From: an uncultured Eubacteriales bacterium | GTDB taxonomy: Bacteria; Bacillota; Clostridia; Lachnospirales; Lachnospiraceae | DNA length: 64,000 nt | Direction: 5' to 3' | NCBI GenBank assembly: GCA_900314885.1 | Contig: OMWY01000003.1 | Span: 62,001 to 126,000, forward strand | In this document: in pieces, positions 40,819 through 50,330 of the stretch | Numbering within the stretch: the stretch's first letter is position 1 | Layout of the letters: the number at the start of each line of letters is the position of its first letter | Program-made: the position numbers and the translations under genes | Notes under the pieces: generated by a model | The model's database searches: none | What the model saw: the letters and a program-made list of their open reading frames with translations, nothing else | What the model was told of the DNA's origin: nothing

Positions 40819-42639
40819 CTAAATCACTTCTATTACCGGTATTATCATAGGTGTACGCTTGGTCTGCTTCCAGATAAAATCATTTAAATCATCGCGAATA
40901 TCATTCTTTATCTTGGTAAAGTCGACATTCTTACGATTTAAATCCTTATCAAGCGTATCTAAGACAACATCTCTTGCGTCATTCAGAAGATCCTCCGCCT
41001 CTTTTACGTAAACAAAGCCTCTGCTGATAATCTCCGGTCCGGCAAGAATAGTATTCGAGCCACCTTCAATAGTGACGGCCGCGATAAGCAATCCGTCCTC
41101 AGACAGAATTTTTCTGTCACGCATAACAGCGTTCCCGACATCACCAATGCCAAGGCCATCCACAAAAACGCCGCCGCAAGGTACCTTACCGGTAATCTTG
41201 CCTTGCTTTTCAGAAAGCTCAAGAACATCCCCACACTTAAGAATAAAGGTCTGATTCTTAGGAATGCCCATCTCCTGCGCAAGCTCAACATGTCTTACAA
41301 GATGCCTGTATTCACCATGAACCGGAATCGCGTACTTAGGCTTAATCAAAGAATAGATTAATTTCACATCTTCCTGACAAGGGTGGCCGGATACATGAGT
41401 ATCTTCAATAATTACCTTCGCTCCCATCATATAGAGCTCATTAATTACCTTGGAAACGCTCTTTTCATTACCGGGAATAGGTGAAGAACTGAAAACTATA
41501 ACATCTCCCGGCTTTATTGTAACCTTCTTATGGATATTGGCCGCCATTCTTGATAGCGCTGCCATTTCCTCGCCCTGGCTTCCTGTAGTAACAAGAACGA
41601 TTTTGTCATCCTTGTAATTTTTCATCTCATCTATTCCGATAAGAGTATTATTTTTAACAGATATATAGCCCAGCTCGCGAGCTATCGATATGATATTAAC
41701 CATGCTTCGGCCGTCGATGACCACCTTGCGGTTATATTTCTCAGCAGAATTAATAATCTGCTGAACTCTGTCCACATTTGAGGCGAATGTGGCGATAATT
41801 ATTCTATGGCTCCTGTTTTCGGCAAATATGTTATCGAAGGTCTTGCCAACCGTCTTTTCAGACATGGTAAAGCCCGGTCGTAATATGTTTGTCGAATCGC
41901 ACATAAGGGCAAGCACACCCTTACGTCCAATCTCACCAAAACGCTGAAGATCAATAGGATCACCGAATACAGGCGTGTAATCTACCTTGAAATCGCCTGT
42001 ATGCACTATAATTCCCGCAGGAGTATAAATCGCGAGGGCAGCGGCATCACTTATCGAATGATTGGTTCTGATAAATTCCACGCGCATATTGCCAAGGTTT
42101 ATGGTCTGACCATACTTAACAACCTTACGCTTAGTGCTCTCGAGCATACCTGCTTCCTGAAGCTTACTTTCTATAATGGCAACAGTTAACCTTGTAGCGT
42201 ACACAGGAACATTTATCTCACGGAGTACATAAGGTAACGCTCCTATATGGTCCTCATGCCCATGAGTAATGACAAAGCCCTTGACCTTCTTGATATTATC
42301 CTTCAGATACGAAATATCAGGTATAACGCAATCAATGCCAAGCATATCATCTTCAGGGAACGCCATACCGCAATCTACAACGACAATAGTATCGTCATAC
42401 TCAATTGCTGTTATATTCATTCCTATCTGTTCAAGTCCGCCAAGCGGGATAATCTTTACTCCATGCGCATTTGCGTCGTTCTTCGGTTTTCGGGGCTTTA
42501 CTTCCCTGGTAGTCCTGGCTGTTTTCCCACTGACAGCAGGAAGCTTGTCTATATCCGTCTTTTTCTTTTTTTGATGCTGGAACGCGTATTTAAGCCGTTC
42601 CGTAACTTTTCCTTTCAACTCATCGTTATTTTCTGACAT
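40819..42639 (-). CDS. rnj: Ribonuclease J
   Basis: An mRNA-processing metallo-beta-lactamase nuclease with 5'-exonuclease and endonuclease activity. The 606-residue protein has the zinc site HGHEDHIGALPY and DSTNILRPGFT, the beta-CASP features, and GHPCQEDVKLI followed by HGEYRHL. About 50 extra N-terminal lysine-rich residues precede the core. The ATG at 42639 follows AGAGG. It lies 21 bases after the DUF1292 gene. Confidence 0.95.
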   Translation of the reverse strand: MSENNDELKGKVTERLKYAFQHQKKKKTDIDKLPAVSGKTARTTREVKPRKPKNDANAHGVKIIPLGGLEQIGMNITAIEYDDTIVVVDCGMAFPEDDMLGIDCVIPDISYLKDNIKKVKGFVITHGHEDHIGALPYVLREINVPVYATRLTVAIIESKLQEAGMLESTKRKVVKYGQTINLGNMRVEFIRTNHSISDAAALAIYTPAGIIVHTGDFKVDYTPVFGDPIDLQRFGEIGRKGVLALMCDSTNILRPGFTMSEKTVGKTFDNIFAENRSHRIIIATFASNVDRVQQIINSAEKYNRKVVIDGRSMVNIISIARELGYISVKNNTLIGIDEMKNYKDDKIVLVTTGSQGEEMAALSRMAANIHKKVTIKPGDVIVFSSSPIPGNEKSVSKVINELYMMGAKVIIEDTHVSGHPCQEDVKLIYSLIKPKYAIPVHGEYRHLVRHVELAQEMGIPKNQTFILKCGDVLELSEKQGKITGKVPCGGVFVDGLGIGDVGNAVMRDRKILSEDGLLIAAVTIEGGSNTILAGPEIISRGFVYVKEAEDLLNDARDVVLDTLDKDLNRKNVDFTKIKNDIRDDLNDFIWKQTKRTPMIIPVIEVI

Positions 42640-42660
42640 ATTACCTCTATCCGCGCACAA

Positions 42661-42972
42661 TCAAGTCCAGCGTCCATCTGCGTATGGACTGTCTTCATCT
42701 TCCTGGACCTCCATTAGCTGCTTAAACACTTCAAGAAGGCTTGTAGCTTCATCCTCATCGTCAACAACATCGTACTGAGTATTTTCCTCGTCGCTGCCCT
42801 CTTCGTTTTCCTTTAAGATGGTAACCTCAACCTCATCCTTATCAGGGTCATCATCGGTAACCACAAGGTAGTTAGCGCCTCCGATTGTAGTCTGGCAGAG
42901 TACATATACGTCCTTCTCTCCGCCCTCGGCATCATTAAGTGTTATTGTAGAATATTTGTCCTTATCAAACAT
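42661..42972 (-). CDS. DUF1292 (YrzB-like) protein
   Basis: A 103-residue very acidic protein (LNDAEGGEKDVYVLCQT, then DDDPDKDEVEVTIL and EEGSDEENTQYDVVDDEDE). It is a DUF1292 protein, as in the Bacillus yrzB position between ruvX and mltG. Function unknown. The ATG at 42972 has AAGGAA upstream, one base after the ruvX stop; a longer in-frame reading overlaps ruvX and is rejected. Confidence 0.88.
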   Translation of the reverse strand: MFDKDKYSTITLNDAEGGEKDVYVLCQTTIGGANYLVVTDDDPDKDEVEVTILKENEEGSDEENTQYDVVDDEDEATSLLEVFKQLMEVQEDEDSPYADGRWT

Positions 42973-42973
42973 C

Positions 42974-43420
42974 TTATAATTCCTTTTCTGTTTTATTTCT
43001 ATTGTTAAAGTCGTTAAGAAAATCCTCAAGTATAAATACGGCTGCGACCTTATCCACAATCTTTTCGCGTTCCTCACGGCTCATGCCCGCCTCAAGCATG
43101 ACCTCATGAGCAGCGACAGTGGTTAAGCGCTCATCCCACAGCGTCACGGGAAGCCCTGTGCGCTTAGTAAGTTTCTCCGCAAAATCGCGTGAAATAAGGC
43201 AGCGCTTTGATACGCTGTCGTCCATATTTTTAGGATATCCCAGCACAATGCCGGTAATATCATACTCCGCAATCAGTTCTTCTATTCTTGCGAGAGTCCT
43301 TCTGTACTTGTTTTCTTCCTTACGACGAATAACTTCTACGCCCTGGGCAGTAAGATTCAGCGGATCGCTTACAGCAACTCCGCAGGTCTTAGAGCCTAAA
43401 TCCAGTCCTAAAAATCTCAC
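42974..43420 (-). CDS. ruvX: Putative Holliday junction resolvase / pre-16S rRNA nuclease YqgF
   Basis: A 148-residue RNase H-fold nuclease ([52 protein letters not shown]). In Escherichia coli the orthologue trims pre-16S rRNA; a resolvase role has been suggested by fold. It overlaps ireB by 4 bases, as in the conserved IreB-RuvX-DUF1292 order. Confidence 0.95.
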   Translation of the reverse strand: MRFLGLDLGSKTCGVAVSDPLNLTAQGVEVIRRKEENKYRRTLARIEELIAEYDITGIVLGYPKNMDDSVSKRCLISRDFAEKLTKRTGLPVTLWDERLTTVAAHEVMLEAGMSREEREKIVDKVAAVFILEDFLNDFNNRNKTEKEL

Positions 43421-43695
43421 TTCTTCTTTTCTTTCGCAAGTGTAGTGTCAATATAGTTCTGCATCAATTCCTCAAGCAATTCATCTCTCTCAACCTTCAT
43501 TATGAGGCTCCTGGCCCCATTGTGATTTGTGATATAGGTCGGATCACCTGACATGATATAGCCAACTATCTGGCTCACGGGATTATAGCCCTTCTCACAA
43601 AGGGCAGTGTACACATCCTTCAGAACTTCCTTAACAGAGATACCCTCATCTCCGGAAACCCTGTTAAAATACTGGGTATTATTTACTTCAGCCAA
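43417..43695 (-). CDS. IreB-family regulatory phosphoprotein
   Basis: A 92-residue IreB (DUF965/YrzL) protein ([47 protein letters not shown]). In enterococci IreB is phosphorylated by the IreK kinase and affects cephalosporin resistance. I chose the TTG at 43695 preceded by AAGAAGTGAG; the 18 extra residues of a longer reading do not resemble the family and overlap the upstream AT-rich leader. Confidence 0.9.
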   Translation of the reverse strand: MAEVNNTQYFNRVSGDEGISVKEVLKDVYTALCEKGYNPVSQIVGYIMSGDPTYITNHNGARSLIMKVERDELLEELMQNYIDTTLAKEKKK

Positions 43696-43755
43696 AATCT
43701 CACTTCTTTCTTGATTTATACAAACTATGCTATTATGATTGTACACCATTTTTTA

Positions 43756-45138
43756 TCATTTTGCAAGTCTGCCTGTCATAGTATATGCGCAAGCTGTACC
43801 ATGTTCTTTGGCAAGAGTCAGGTTATTGACCTCAATAAAATTTTTACGATAATAATCCTCGTTTTTTTCTATGAAATCCGAATAAGGGACACTGACTTCT
43901 ATGTATCTGTCGGTATGCCCTATCATTACCTCGCCCTTCTTCTCTTCAAGTATCAGGCGGGCGCTCTCTCCATCAAACTGACTGAGATACTTCTTTGCCT
44001 GTTCATCGCAGAGCTCCATTAGCTCCTTTTCGCGTGCTTTTTTTACGGCTTCTGTTAATTGTCCCGGCATTTTATCCGCATAGGTTCCTGTCCTGCGGCT
44101 ATATGGAAATGTGTGAACCTTGAGGAAACCGATTTTCTCAGCAAAACGCATGGTCTCAGAGAATTCTTCTTCGGTTTCGCCCGGAAAACCGGTAATAATA
44201 TCTGTCGTAATTCCCGGTCTGTCGAGATACGAACGCAATAAATCCACGCTTCGCTCAAACTCCGCTGTCGTATAGTGTCTGTTCATACGTTTCAGTACCG
44301 TATCGCTGCCGCTCTGAAGAGACATATGAAAATGAGGGCAGATTTTGTCAGCCCTTGAAATAAATTTTACAAAGTCCTCAGATATGAGTCTGGGCTCAAC
44401 ACTGCCAAGCCTCACCCTGAAATCACCATCTATACTTACTATTTCGCCAAGAAGGTCCGTAAGATGCTCATTTCCATCAAAATCCTTACCATATGACCCA
44501 ATATGAACACCCGTCAGAACAATTTCCTTAAAGCCTCGTTCAACTAAGGACCGGACTTCATTGACAGCAGAAGAAAGGTCCCTGCTCCTGCTTCTCCCTC
44601 TTACGAAGGGTATAATGCAGTATGAGCAGTACTGATTACAGCCATCCTGGATTTTAACTTCAGCCCTTGCCCTGCCGCCGGCATCAGACAGCGGAAGCTC
44701 TTCATAGTTCCATGTTTCATTTTCTTCACCGGTTTTAATAACGGAATGTTTGTAATCGCCGGTCTCCCTATCGGCCGCATAGCTCTCAACCATACCAACA
44801 ACGTCAGCCTTTTCACGTGTTCCGACAAGAATATCAACAAGCGGATCGTTTTCAAGATCTGACTGTGGCGCCTGGACATAGCAACCGCACGCGACAACTA
44901 TCGCTTCGGGATTCGTCTTTCTCGCACGGTGTATCATCTGACGGCTCTTTCTGTCGGCTATGTTTGTTACGGTGCAGGTATTTACAACGTATACATCGGC
45001 CTTATCATTAAATTCCCTTATTTCATAGCCGGATTTCTTAAACTCCTCCATCATCGAGGATGTCTCATATGAGTTAACTTTACATCCAAGAGACATGAAT
45101 GCTACAGTCTTTGTGGAATTCTTATTCATTTTTACCAA
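43756..45138 (-). CDS. mtaB: tRNA (t6A37) methylthiotransferase MtaB
   Basis: A radical SAM enzyme that adds a methylthio group to t6A37 in tRNAs decoding ANN. The 460-residue protein has the UPF0004 domain with LGCKVNSYET and three cluster cysteines (GCKVN, NTCTV, CGCYVQ), the radical SAM motif CNQYCSYC, and a C-terminal TRAM domain. The start is uncertain. TTG at 45138 has GGAG at good spacing and is listed; ATG at 45129 is the alternative. Confidence 0.93.
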   Translation of the reverse strand: MVKMNKNSTKTVAFMSLGCKVNSYETSSMMEEFKKSGYEIREFNDKADVYVVNTCTVTNIADRKSRQMIHRARKTNPEAIVVACGCYVQAPQSDLENDPLVDILVGTREKADVVGMVESYAADRETGDYKHSVIKTGEENETWNYEELPLSDAGGRARAEVKIQDGCNQYCSYCIIPFVRGRSRSRDLSSAVNEVRSLVERGFKEIVLTGVHIGSYGKDFDGNEHLTDLLGEIVSIDGDFRVRLGSVEPRLISEDFVKFISRADKICPHFHMSLQSGSDTVLKRMNRHYTTAEFERSVDLLRSYLDRPGITTDIITGFPGETEEEFSETMRFAEKIGFLKVHTFPYSRRTGTYADKMPGQLTEAVKKAREKELMELCDEQAKKYLSQFDGESARLILEEKKGEVMIGHTDRYIEVSVPYSDFIEKNEDYYRKNFIEVNNLTLAKEHGTACAYTMTGRLAK

Positions 45139-45170
45139 AATTTCTCCATAAAATTTATATACTTTGCACC

Positions 45171-45199
45171 TTGACATTTTTCTTGTAAAATCTTACTAT
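45171..45199 (+). promoter_or_regulatory. Promoter of the HPr-like gene
   Basis: TTGACA, 17-bp spacer, TACTAT. It overlaps the 5' side of the divergent mtaB gene. Confidence 0.75.
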
Positions 45200-45242
45200 A
45201 TATGTAGCACTACAAGCATAACTCATAAAGGAGGAAAAACTG

Positions 45243-45476
45243 ATGAAATCCGTAAAAATTTCATTAAATTCCATCGACAAGGTAAAGGCATTCGTTAACG
45301 AGGTAACAAAGTTCGACTCTGATTTCGATCTTGTTTCCGGCAGATACGTAATCGATGCTAAGTCAATCATGGGTATCTTCTCACTTGACCTTTCTAAGCC
45401 AATTGAGTTAAATATCCACAATGACTCACAGATCGATGAGATCCTCGCGGCTCTTAAGCCATTTATCGTAGAGTGA
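45243..45476 (+). CDS. HPr-like protein lacking the phosphorylatable histidine
   Basis: A 77-residue HPr-fold protein (VKISLNSIDKVKAFVNEV, then GRYVIDAKSIMGIFSLDL). The regulatory serine site (KSIMGIFSL) is kept, but the active-site histidine of HPr is missing: the equivalent loop has no His at all. It is therefore not a PTS phosphocarrier and resembles regulatory Crh-like proteins. AAGGAGG lies before the ATG. Single gene with its own promoter and a strong terminator. Confidence 0.85.
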   Translation: MKSVKISLNSIDKVKAFVNEVTKFDSDFDLVSGRYVIDAKSIMGIFSLDLSKPIELNIHNDSQIDEILAALKPFIVE

Positions 45477-45500
45477 TCGACCTTTCGTATGGGATTTACG

Positions 45501-45530
45501 CCCCGGGATATTTCCCGGGGTTCTTTTTAT
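45501..45530 (+). terminator. Terminator of the HPr-like gene
   Basis: CCCCGGGA-TATT-TCCCGGGG followed by TTCTTTTTAT. Confidence 0.9.
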
Positions 45531-46720
45531 TCCATCGGCTCGCAGTCAACTATCTCAACCGTGTCTATTGCTGTATTTACAAGCTCTGTCATATCGCCGA
45601 GCTTCCTCTCGGACTTCTCTATCCTTTCAAGCGTTGGCTTTGTCACAGGGTGCTTGGCTACGAAAATAGTACAGCAGTCCTCAAAAGGAAGTATGGACGT
45701 CTCAAAGGTGCCTATCTTCTGTGAAATATCAATAATATCCTGCTTATCAAAGGCTATTAACGGCCTGTAAACAGGAAGCGTGCATACGGCGTTCGTTGTA
45801 TTTAAGGAATACATGGTCTGGCTCGCGACCTGGCCTATACTTTCACCTGTGACAAGGCCTAAGCAGTCATCCTTCTTCGCGAAATGCTCCGCTATCTTCA
45901 TCATATAACGTCTCATAATGATGGTAAGCTCGTCGTGCGGACATTTTTCATAGATAGCAAGCTGAATGTCGGTAAAATTTACTATATGAAGCTTAATAGG
46001 GCCGGTATAGCGGGCGCTGATCTTAGCGAGGTCTATAACCTTCTGCTTAGCCCTGTCTGATGTATAGGGTGGAGCGTGAAAATATACAGCCTCAACCTTA
46101 ACTCCGCGCTTTGCCATCATTACAGCCGCGACAGGACTGTCTATACCGCCCGAGAGGCAGCACATAGCCTTGCCTGCGGTTCCCACAGGCATGCCGCACG
46201 CGCCCTTAATCTGCTCTGAGTAGATGTATCCCCTGTCACGAATCTCGAGATAGACGAACTTATCAGGCTTATGAACGTCAACGGTCAGTCTGTCGCCGTA
46301 TTTATCAAGAAGCATACCGCCTATATCAGCCGCTATCTCAGGGCTTGTCTGCGGCAGGTCCTTATTCGCGCGTTTTACCATGACCTTAAAGGTAAAATGT
46401 TCCTCGGGGTAGGCCTCGCCTATATGGTCGACTACGCCCTCCTTAAGCACGGCAAGGTCGAGTGACGGCACGATAAATACAGGGCAGATATATTCAATAC
46501 CAAAGACACGCTTCAGTGCCTCAACTGCCCCATCATAGTCAAAATTTCCTTTTGTCTCAACAAACACGCGGCCCGGCTGCTTGAAGACCCTGAAATTTCC
46601 CTCGACAGGTCTCAGGGCATTTTCAACCTGTCCTACAAGGGCGTCTTCAAAAAGATACTTATTCTTGCCCTTGACACCTATTTCCGCGTATTTAATAAGA
46701 AATGCGTGATAATTATACAA
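45527..46720 (-). CDS. thiI: tRNA 4-thiouridine synthase ThiI
   Basis: It makes s4U8 in tRNA and can act in thiazole synthesis. The 397-residue protein has a ferredoxin-like and THUMP N-terminal half (IKYAEIGVKGKN, YLEIRDRGYIY) and a PP-loop domain with SGGIDSPVAAV. There is no C-terminal rhodanese domain, as in Bacillus ThiI, which depends on a dedicated cysteine desulfurase. That partner is encoded 3 bases upstream. Confidence 0.95.
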   Translation of the reverse strand: MYNYHAFLIKYAEIGVKGKNKYLFEDALVGQVENALRPVEGNFRVFKQPGRVFVETKGNFDYDGAVEALKRVFGIEYICPVFIVPSLDLAVLKEGVVDHIGEAYPEEHFTFKVMVKRANKDLPQTSPEIAADIGGMLLDKYGDRLTVDVHKPDKFVYLEIRDRGYIYSEQIKGACGMPVGTAGKAMCCLSGGIDSPVAAVMMAKRGVKVEAVYFHAPPYTSDRAKQKVIDLAKISARYTGPIKLHIVNFTDIQLAIYEKCPHDELTIIMRRYMMKIAEHFAKKDDCLGLVTGESIGQVASQTMYSLNTTNAVCTLPVYRPLIAFDKQDIIDISQKIGTFETSILPFEDCCTIFVAKHPVTKPTLERIEKSERKLGDMTELVNTAIDTVEIVDCEPME

Positions 46721-46723
46721 TGT

Positions 46724-47905
46724 TTAACCTCGTCTGTATTTTGAGAGTACCGGTATAAGCTCTTTTAAAACCGATACTGTGTAATCTATCATTTCACTTG
46801 TCGTGAAGAGTCCAAATGAGAAACGAATCGTGGAATCAAGAAGATTCTCGTCCACACCTATCGCCTTTAATGTCCCGGAAAGAGCCGGATGGTTGCTCGA
46901 GCAGGCTGAGCCTGAGGAAACATATATTTCCTTCTCTTCAAGGGCATGAAGGAGAACCTCGGCCCTGACGCCCGGGAAGCTTACGTTCACAACATGGGGA
47001 GCTGTCTCACGAACCGCGTCATGAAGCGGTTTGCTTAGATCTACCGCATTTATTCTGCAATCAAATGGAGCATCCATAAGCTCACTTATTAATTTCTCTT
47101 TAAGCTTATAGATATTCTCCATCTTCTCTTCATGATTTGTGTATATATTTTTTGCCGCAAGGCCGAATCCCGCGTAAGCAGGCACATTTTCAGTACCTGA
47201 TCTCATGTCCTTCTGCTGGCCTCCGCCATAGATATAAGGCGGTATGGAGAGGCCATCCCTGATATAGAGAAAGCCGGAACCCTTAGGACCGTGAATCTTG
47301 TGGCCGCTCGAGCTCATAAGGTCTATGCCCAACCTTTTTGGATTGATATCAAGCTTGCCATAGGCCTGCACGGCGTCCACATGAACAACTATGTCGGGGC
47401 ATTTCTCATGGGCAATCTTAGAGAGACGCTCCACATCGATGATACTTCCAACCTCATTATTTACAAGCATAGTTGAAAATATCGTCGTATCCGTGGTAAG
47501 AGCCTCTGACAGGGCATTTTCATCTACATGGCCCATCGAATCTACAGGAAGATATGTCACATCAAAACCAAGGCTCCTCAGGTATTCGGTCGGCTGATAT
47601 ACGCTTGCGTGCTCGAATCTCGTCGTAATGATTCGCTTACCCCGTCCGCGCCGCTTTATGGCGGTACCGATTATCGCCTGGTTGTTCGATTCCGTGCCTC
47701 CGGACGTAAATACTATCTCCTTAAGCTTAGCTTTAAGGGTCTTCGCAATAGAGTTCCTCGCCTCTTCCACATATCGCTCCGCCTCAAAGCCCTTCCTGTG
47801 AAGAGATGAAGGGTTTCCGTAAAAATCCCTCATCAGTTTATCCATAAGTTCAATAACCGCGTCACCTGGTCTCGTAGTCGCGGCATTGTCTAAATAGCAT
47901 TCCAT
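46724..47905 (-). CDS. Cysteine desulfurase (NifZ/IscS type)
   Basis: A 393-residue PLP-dependent aminotransferase-fold enzyme that takes sulfur from cysteine. It has the start YLDNAATTRP, SGGTESNNQAI, the PLP lysine in SSGHKIHGPKGSGFLY and the catalytic cysteine in SSGSACSS. Its position beside thiI without a scaffold gene suggests it serves ThiI, as Bacillus NifZ does. rsmE ends 5 bases upstream. Confidence 0.93.
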   Translation of the reverse strand: MECYLDNAATTRPGDAVIELMDKLMRDFYGNPSSLHRKGFEAERYVEEARNSIAKTLKAKLKEIVFTSGGTESNNQAIIGTAIKRRGRGKRIITTRFEHASVYQPTEYLRSLGFDVTYLPVDSMGHVDENALSEALTTDTTIFSTMLVNNEVGSIIDVERLSKIAHEKCPDIVVHVDAVQAYGKLDINPKRLGIDLMSSSGHKIHGPKGSGFLYIRDGLSIPPYIYGGGQQKDMRSGTENVPAYAGFGLAAKNIYTNHEEKMENIYKLKEKLISELMDAPFDCRINAVDLSKPLHDAVRETAPHVVNVSFPGVRAEVLLHALEEKEIYVSSGSACSSNHPALSGTLKAIGVDENLLDSTIRFSFGLFTTSEMIDYTVSVLKELIPVLSKYRRG

Positions 47906-47910
47906 TTTCT

Positions 47911-48657
47911 TTACTCTTTATCCAAATTAAACATTAAAACCGAAAGCAGAGCCAGTCCTGCTGTCTCTGTGCGTAAAATCCTGTGTCCTAAGGAAATAGA
48001 GGCAGCGCCGCATTCATTTTCGGCAAGTTCAAGCTCTTCGTACGTAATTCCGCCTTCAGGGCCTATAAAAATGCCTATACTCTCCTTACCGGATGCCTTT
48101 GCGACAGTCTCTCTCGCAAATGACATACCTTTGGCATTTTCATATGGTATGAGATTAAAATCATTACCTGAAGCATCAGAAACCGCTTCCTTGAAGGTCA
48201 TGAAATCAGAAACCTCAGGAATAATATCGCGACCTGACTGCTTGGCAGCCGTAAGTGAAATGCTCCTCCAACGAAGAAGACGCTTCTCTTCCTTCCGCCT
48301 GTCATCAAGCTTAACGATGGTACGCTCCATCATGACAGGCACAATCCTTGTCGCCCCAAGCTCCACAGCCTTCTGAACGATAAGGTCCATCTTATCCTTC
48401 TTGGGCATCCCCTGGTAAAGTGTTATTCGCGCAGGCAGCTCTGATTTACCGCCATCGCAGTCAACTATAAGACATTCTACGACTTCAGTAGTCATTGATT
48501 CTATCCTGGTAGTATATACCAGACCGTTCCCGGGAGAAATGAGGACTTCATCACCGATATTCATGCGGAGAACATTTTTAATATGGTTAACATCCTCGCC
48601 CCTTATGATGATTTTATTGCCTTCTATCTGCCCGGGCTCAACATAAAATCTGCTCAT
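47911..48657 (-). CDS. rsmE: 16S rRNA (uracil-1498 N3) methyltransferase
   Basis: A 248-residue SPOUT methyltransferase (RFYVEPGQIEGNKIIIRGEDVNHIKNVLR, IGIFIGPEGGITYEELELA, LGHRILRTETA). It methylates U1498 in 16S rRNA. The ATG overlaps the prmA stop by 4 bases; prmA-rsmE is a widespread pair. Confidence 0.96.
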   Translation of the reverse strand: MSRFYVEPGQIEGNKIIIRGEDVNHIKNVLRMNIGDEVLISPGNGLVYTTRIESMTTEVVECLIVDCDGGKSELPARITLYQGMPKKDKMDLIVQKAVELGATRIVPVMMERTIVKLDDRRKEEKRLLRWRSISLTAAKQSGRDIIPEVSDFMTFKEAVSDASGNDFNLIPYENAKGMSFARETVAKASGKESIGIFIGPEGGITYEELELAENECGAASISLGHRILRTETAGLALLSVLMFNLDKE

Positions 48658-49694
48658 GAATTTTCCTTCTTAGCTACAAGACAGACCCATCCGTTCTCTT
48701 CCTTCTCACCGATAAGCCACATGCCCGCGTCATGTATAGCCTTCTTCACGGAGTCGGCTAACTCCTCGGAGATGCCTGAGCATATATAGACTCCTCCATC
48801 CTTAAGAGCAGGATAGATCACCGGAGAAAGCGGAACAAGTACAGGCGCTAAGATATTAGCCACAACAATATCGTAGCAGTCAGAGCAGATGTCCCTACGA
48901 AGCTTATTGTCGGTAATAAGATCACCGGAAATCAGTCTCACCTTAGAAAGCTCTACATCATTTTCAAGAAAATTGTCCTTAGCGGCTCTCACGGCTACCG
49001 GGTCAATGTCAATAGCGACCGAACCGGCGGCTCCCAGCTTTAGCGAGGCAATGGAAAGTATTCCGCTTCCACAGCCTACATCAAGCACCTTAACACCCGG
49101 CTTTATATACTTCTGAAGAGCCTCCATGCAGAGCCTCGTAGTTTCATGTGCGCCGGTTCCAAATGCGATTCCCGGATCAATTCTTATAACTATGTCATCA
49201 TCGCTAACGCCCTTAGGTTCTTCCCAGGTAGGCACAATCATAATGTTATGACCGACCCGGAAACTGTGGAAAAAGTCCTTCCATTTGTCCTTCCATTCAG
49301 CATCATCAGTGAAACCGGCCGTGATGGTGCCCTCCCCGATATCAACAAACTCTCTTAATTCTGACAGTCTGTTCTTGATTTTCTCTATCGTCTCAGCCGC
49401 GCCCTCACGGGTTTCTGACAGATAATCTCCATTAATCCCGGTTCCGCTGTTATGAAGGGCCGAAGCATTCTCATCATCCTCGGAAGCTTCTTCTATGTAA
49501 AATGTTACCATGCTGGTTCCGTCATCCGGCTTTGAAGGTGGCAGAATATCTACAAACATCTGCTTCTTCTCTTCCTCAGTAAGAGGAACATTATCCTCTA
49601 CCTCTATGGAATCTATGCCAAACTCAGATAACATCTCACTTACGGCGTCAACAGCCGCAGTTGTGGTTTTAAGTGTATATTTAAGCCATCTCAT
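48654..49694 (-). CDS. prmA: Ribosomal protein L11 methyltransferase
   Basis: It trimethylates L11. The 346-residue protein has a substrate-recognition N-terminus (WLKYTLKTTTAAVDAVSEML, GIDSIEVEDN) and the SAM core (DPGIAFGTGAHETTRLCMEAL, VLDVGCGSGILSIASLKLGA). It is longer than the usual ~310 residues because of an acidic insert at about 75-110 (EASEDDENAS...). First gene of prmA-rsmE-desulfurase-thiI. Confidence 0.94.
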   Translation of the reverse strand: MRWLKYTLKTTTAAVDAVSEMLSEFGIDSIEVEDNVPLTEEEKKQMFVDILPPSKPDDGTSMVTFYIEEASEDDENASALHNSGTGINGDYLSETREGAAETIEKIKNRLSELREFVDIGEGTITAGFTDDAEWKDKWKDFFHSFRVGHNIMIVPTWEEPKGVSDDDIVIRIDPGIAFGTGAHETTRLCMEALQKYIKPGVKVLDVGCGSGILSIASLKLGAAGSVAIDIDPVAVRAAKDNFLENDVELSKVRLISGDLITDNKLRRDICSDCYDIVVANILAPVLVPLSPVIYPALKDGGVYICSGISEELADSVKKAIHDAGMWLIGEKEENGWVCLVAKKENS

Positions 49695-49750
49695 CTGTAA
49701 TTACCCTTATAATAATGGTTACTGTACAAAACAGCAGTTACAAGAAATTA

Positions 49751-49779
49751 AGTATAACATAAAGAGGCGCTCTTCGCAA
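49751..49779 (-). promoter_or_regulatory. Promoter of the prmA operon
   Basis: On the minus strand: TTGCGA, 17-bp spacer, TATACT. Confidence 0.65.
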
Positions 49780-49809
49780 GTACATTTGTGAGAAATTTCA
49801 TAAAAACGC

Positions 49810-49838
49810 TTGACATTCCGGAGCAATTATTATATACT
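49810..49838 (+). promoter_or_regulatory. Promoter of rpsT, with a long leader
   Basis: TTGACA, 17-bp spacer, TATACT. The leader of about 130 bases before the ATG at 49976 contains short inverted segments (GTCCGTGTCCGGAC) and could hold autoregulatory structure, though I recognise no known class. Confidence 0.8.
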
Positions 49839-49975
49839 ATACGAGTGTGTCTGTTTTAGACGTCCGTGTCCGGACTAAGCAGACATTGGATATAAGGTAT
49901 ACGTCCCCAAAGCGATGCGTATATTCTTAGTCCTTTACAGGAAGTAACAGAATATAACATATCCGGAGGTGTATC

Positions 49976-50236
49976 ATGGCTAACATTAAGTCAGCTAAGA
50001 AGAGAATCAGAGTTACAGAGAAGAAGACCTTAAGGAACCAGATGGTTGAATCTAAGGTTAAGACTCTTACCAAGAAAGTCAGAACAGCTATCGAAGCTAA
50101 GGACGCTGAGGCAGCAAAGGCAAGCCTTGCTCCTGCAGTAGCAGCTATCGATAAGGCAGCTTCTAAGGGCGTATTTAAGAAGACCACCGCGGCAAGGAAG
50201 ATCTCACGTCTTACCAAGGCTGTTAATAAAATCTGA
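49976..50236 (+). CDS. rpsT: 30S ribosomal protein S20
   Basis: The 86-residue lysine- and alanine-rich S20 (MANIKSAKKRIRVTEKKTLRN, KVRTAIEAKDAEAAKASL, ASKGVFKKTTAARKISRLTK). Ribosome site CCGGAGG. Monocistronic with strong promoter and terminator. Confidence 0.98.
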   Translation: MANIKSAKKRIRVTEKKTLRNQMVESKVKTLTKKVRTAIEAKDAEAAKASLAPAVAAIDKAASKGVFKKTTAARKISRLTKAVNKI

Positions 50237-50265
50237 CACATCGCGAAGCGATATTTCATTAAAAA

Positions 50266-50300
50266 GACCGGCGCAGTCATCAGCGCCGGTCCTTTTATTA
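50266..50300 (+). terminator. Terminator of rpsT
   Basis: GACCGGCGC-N8-GCGCCGGTC followed by CTTTTATTA; may also serve the convergent HAD gene. Confidence 0.9.
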
Positions 50301-50330
50301 TCCCTTGCCGCACCGTTTTCAAATGCGACA

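Noticed and set aside
49787..49801. Another Fur-like site upstream of rpsT (TGAGAAATTTCATAA)
   Set aside because: The right half does not match TTTCTCA, and rpsT is not a metal gene.
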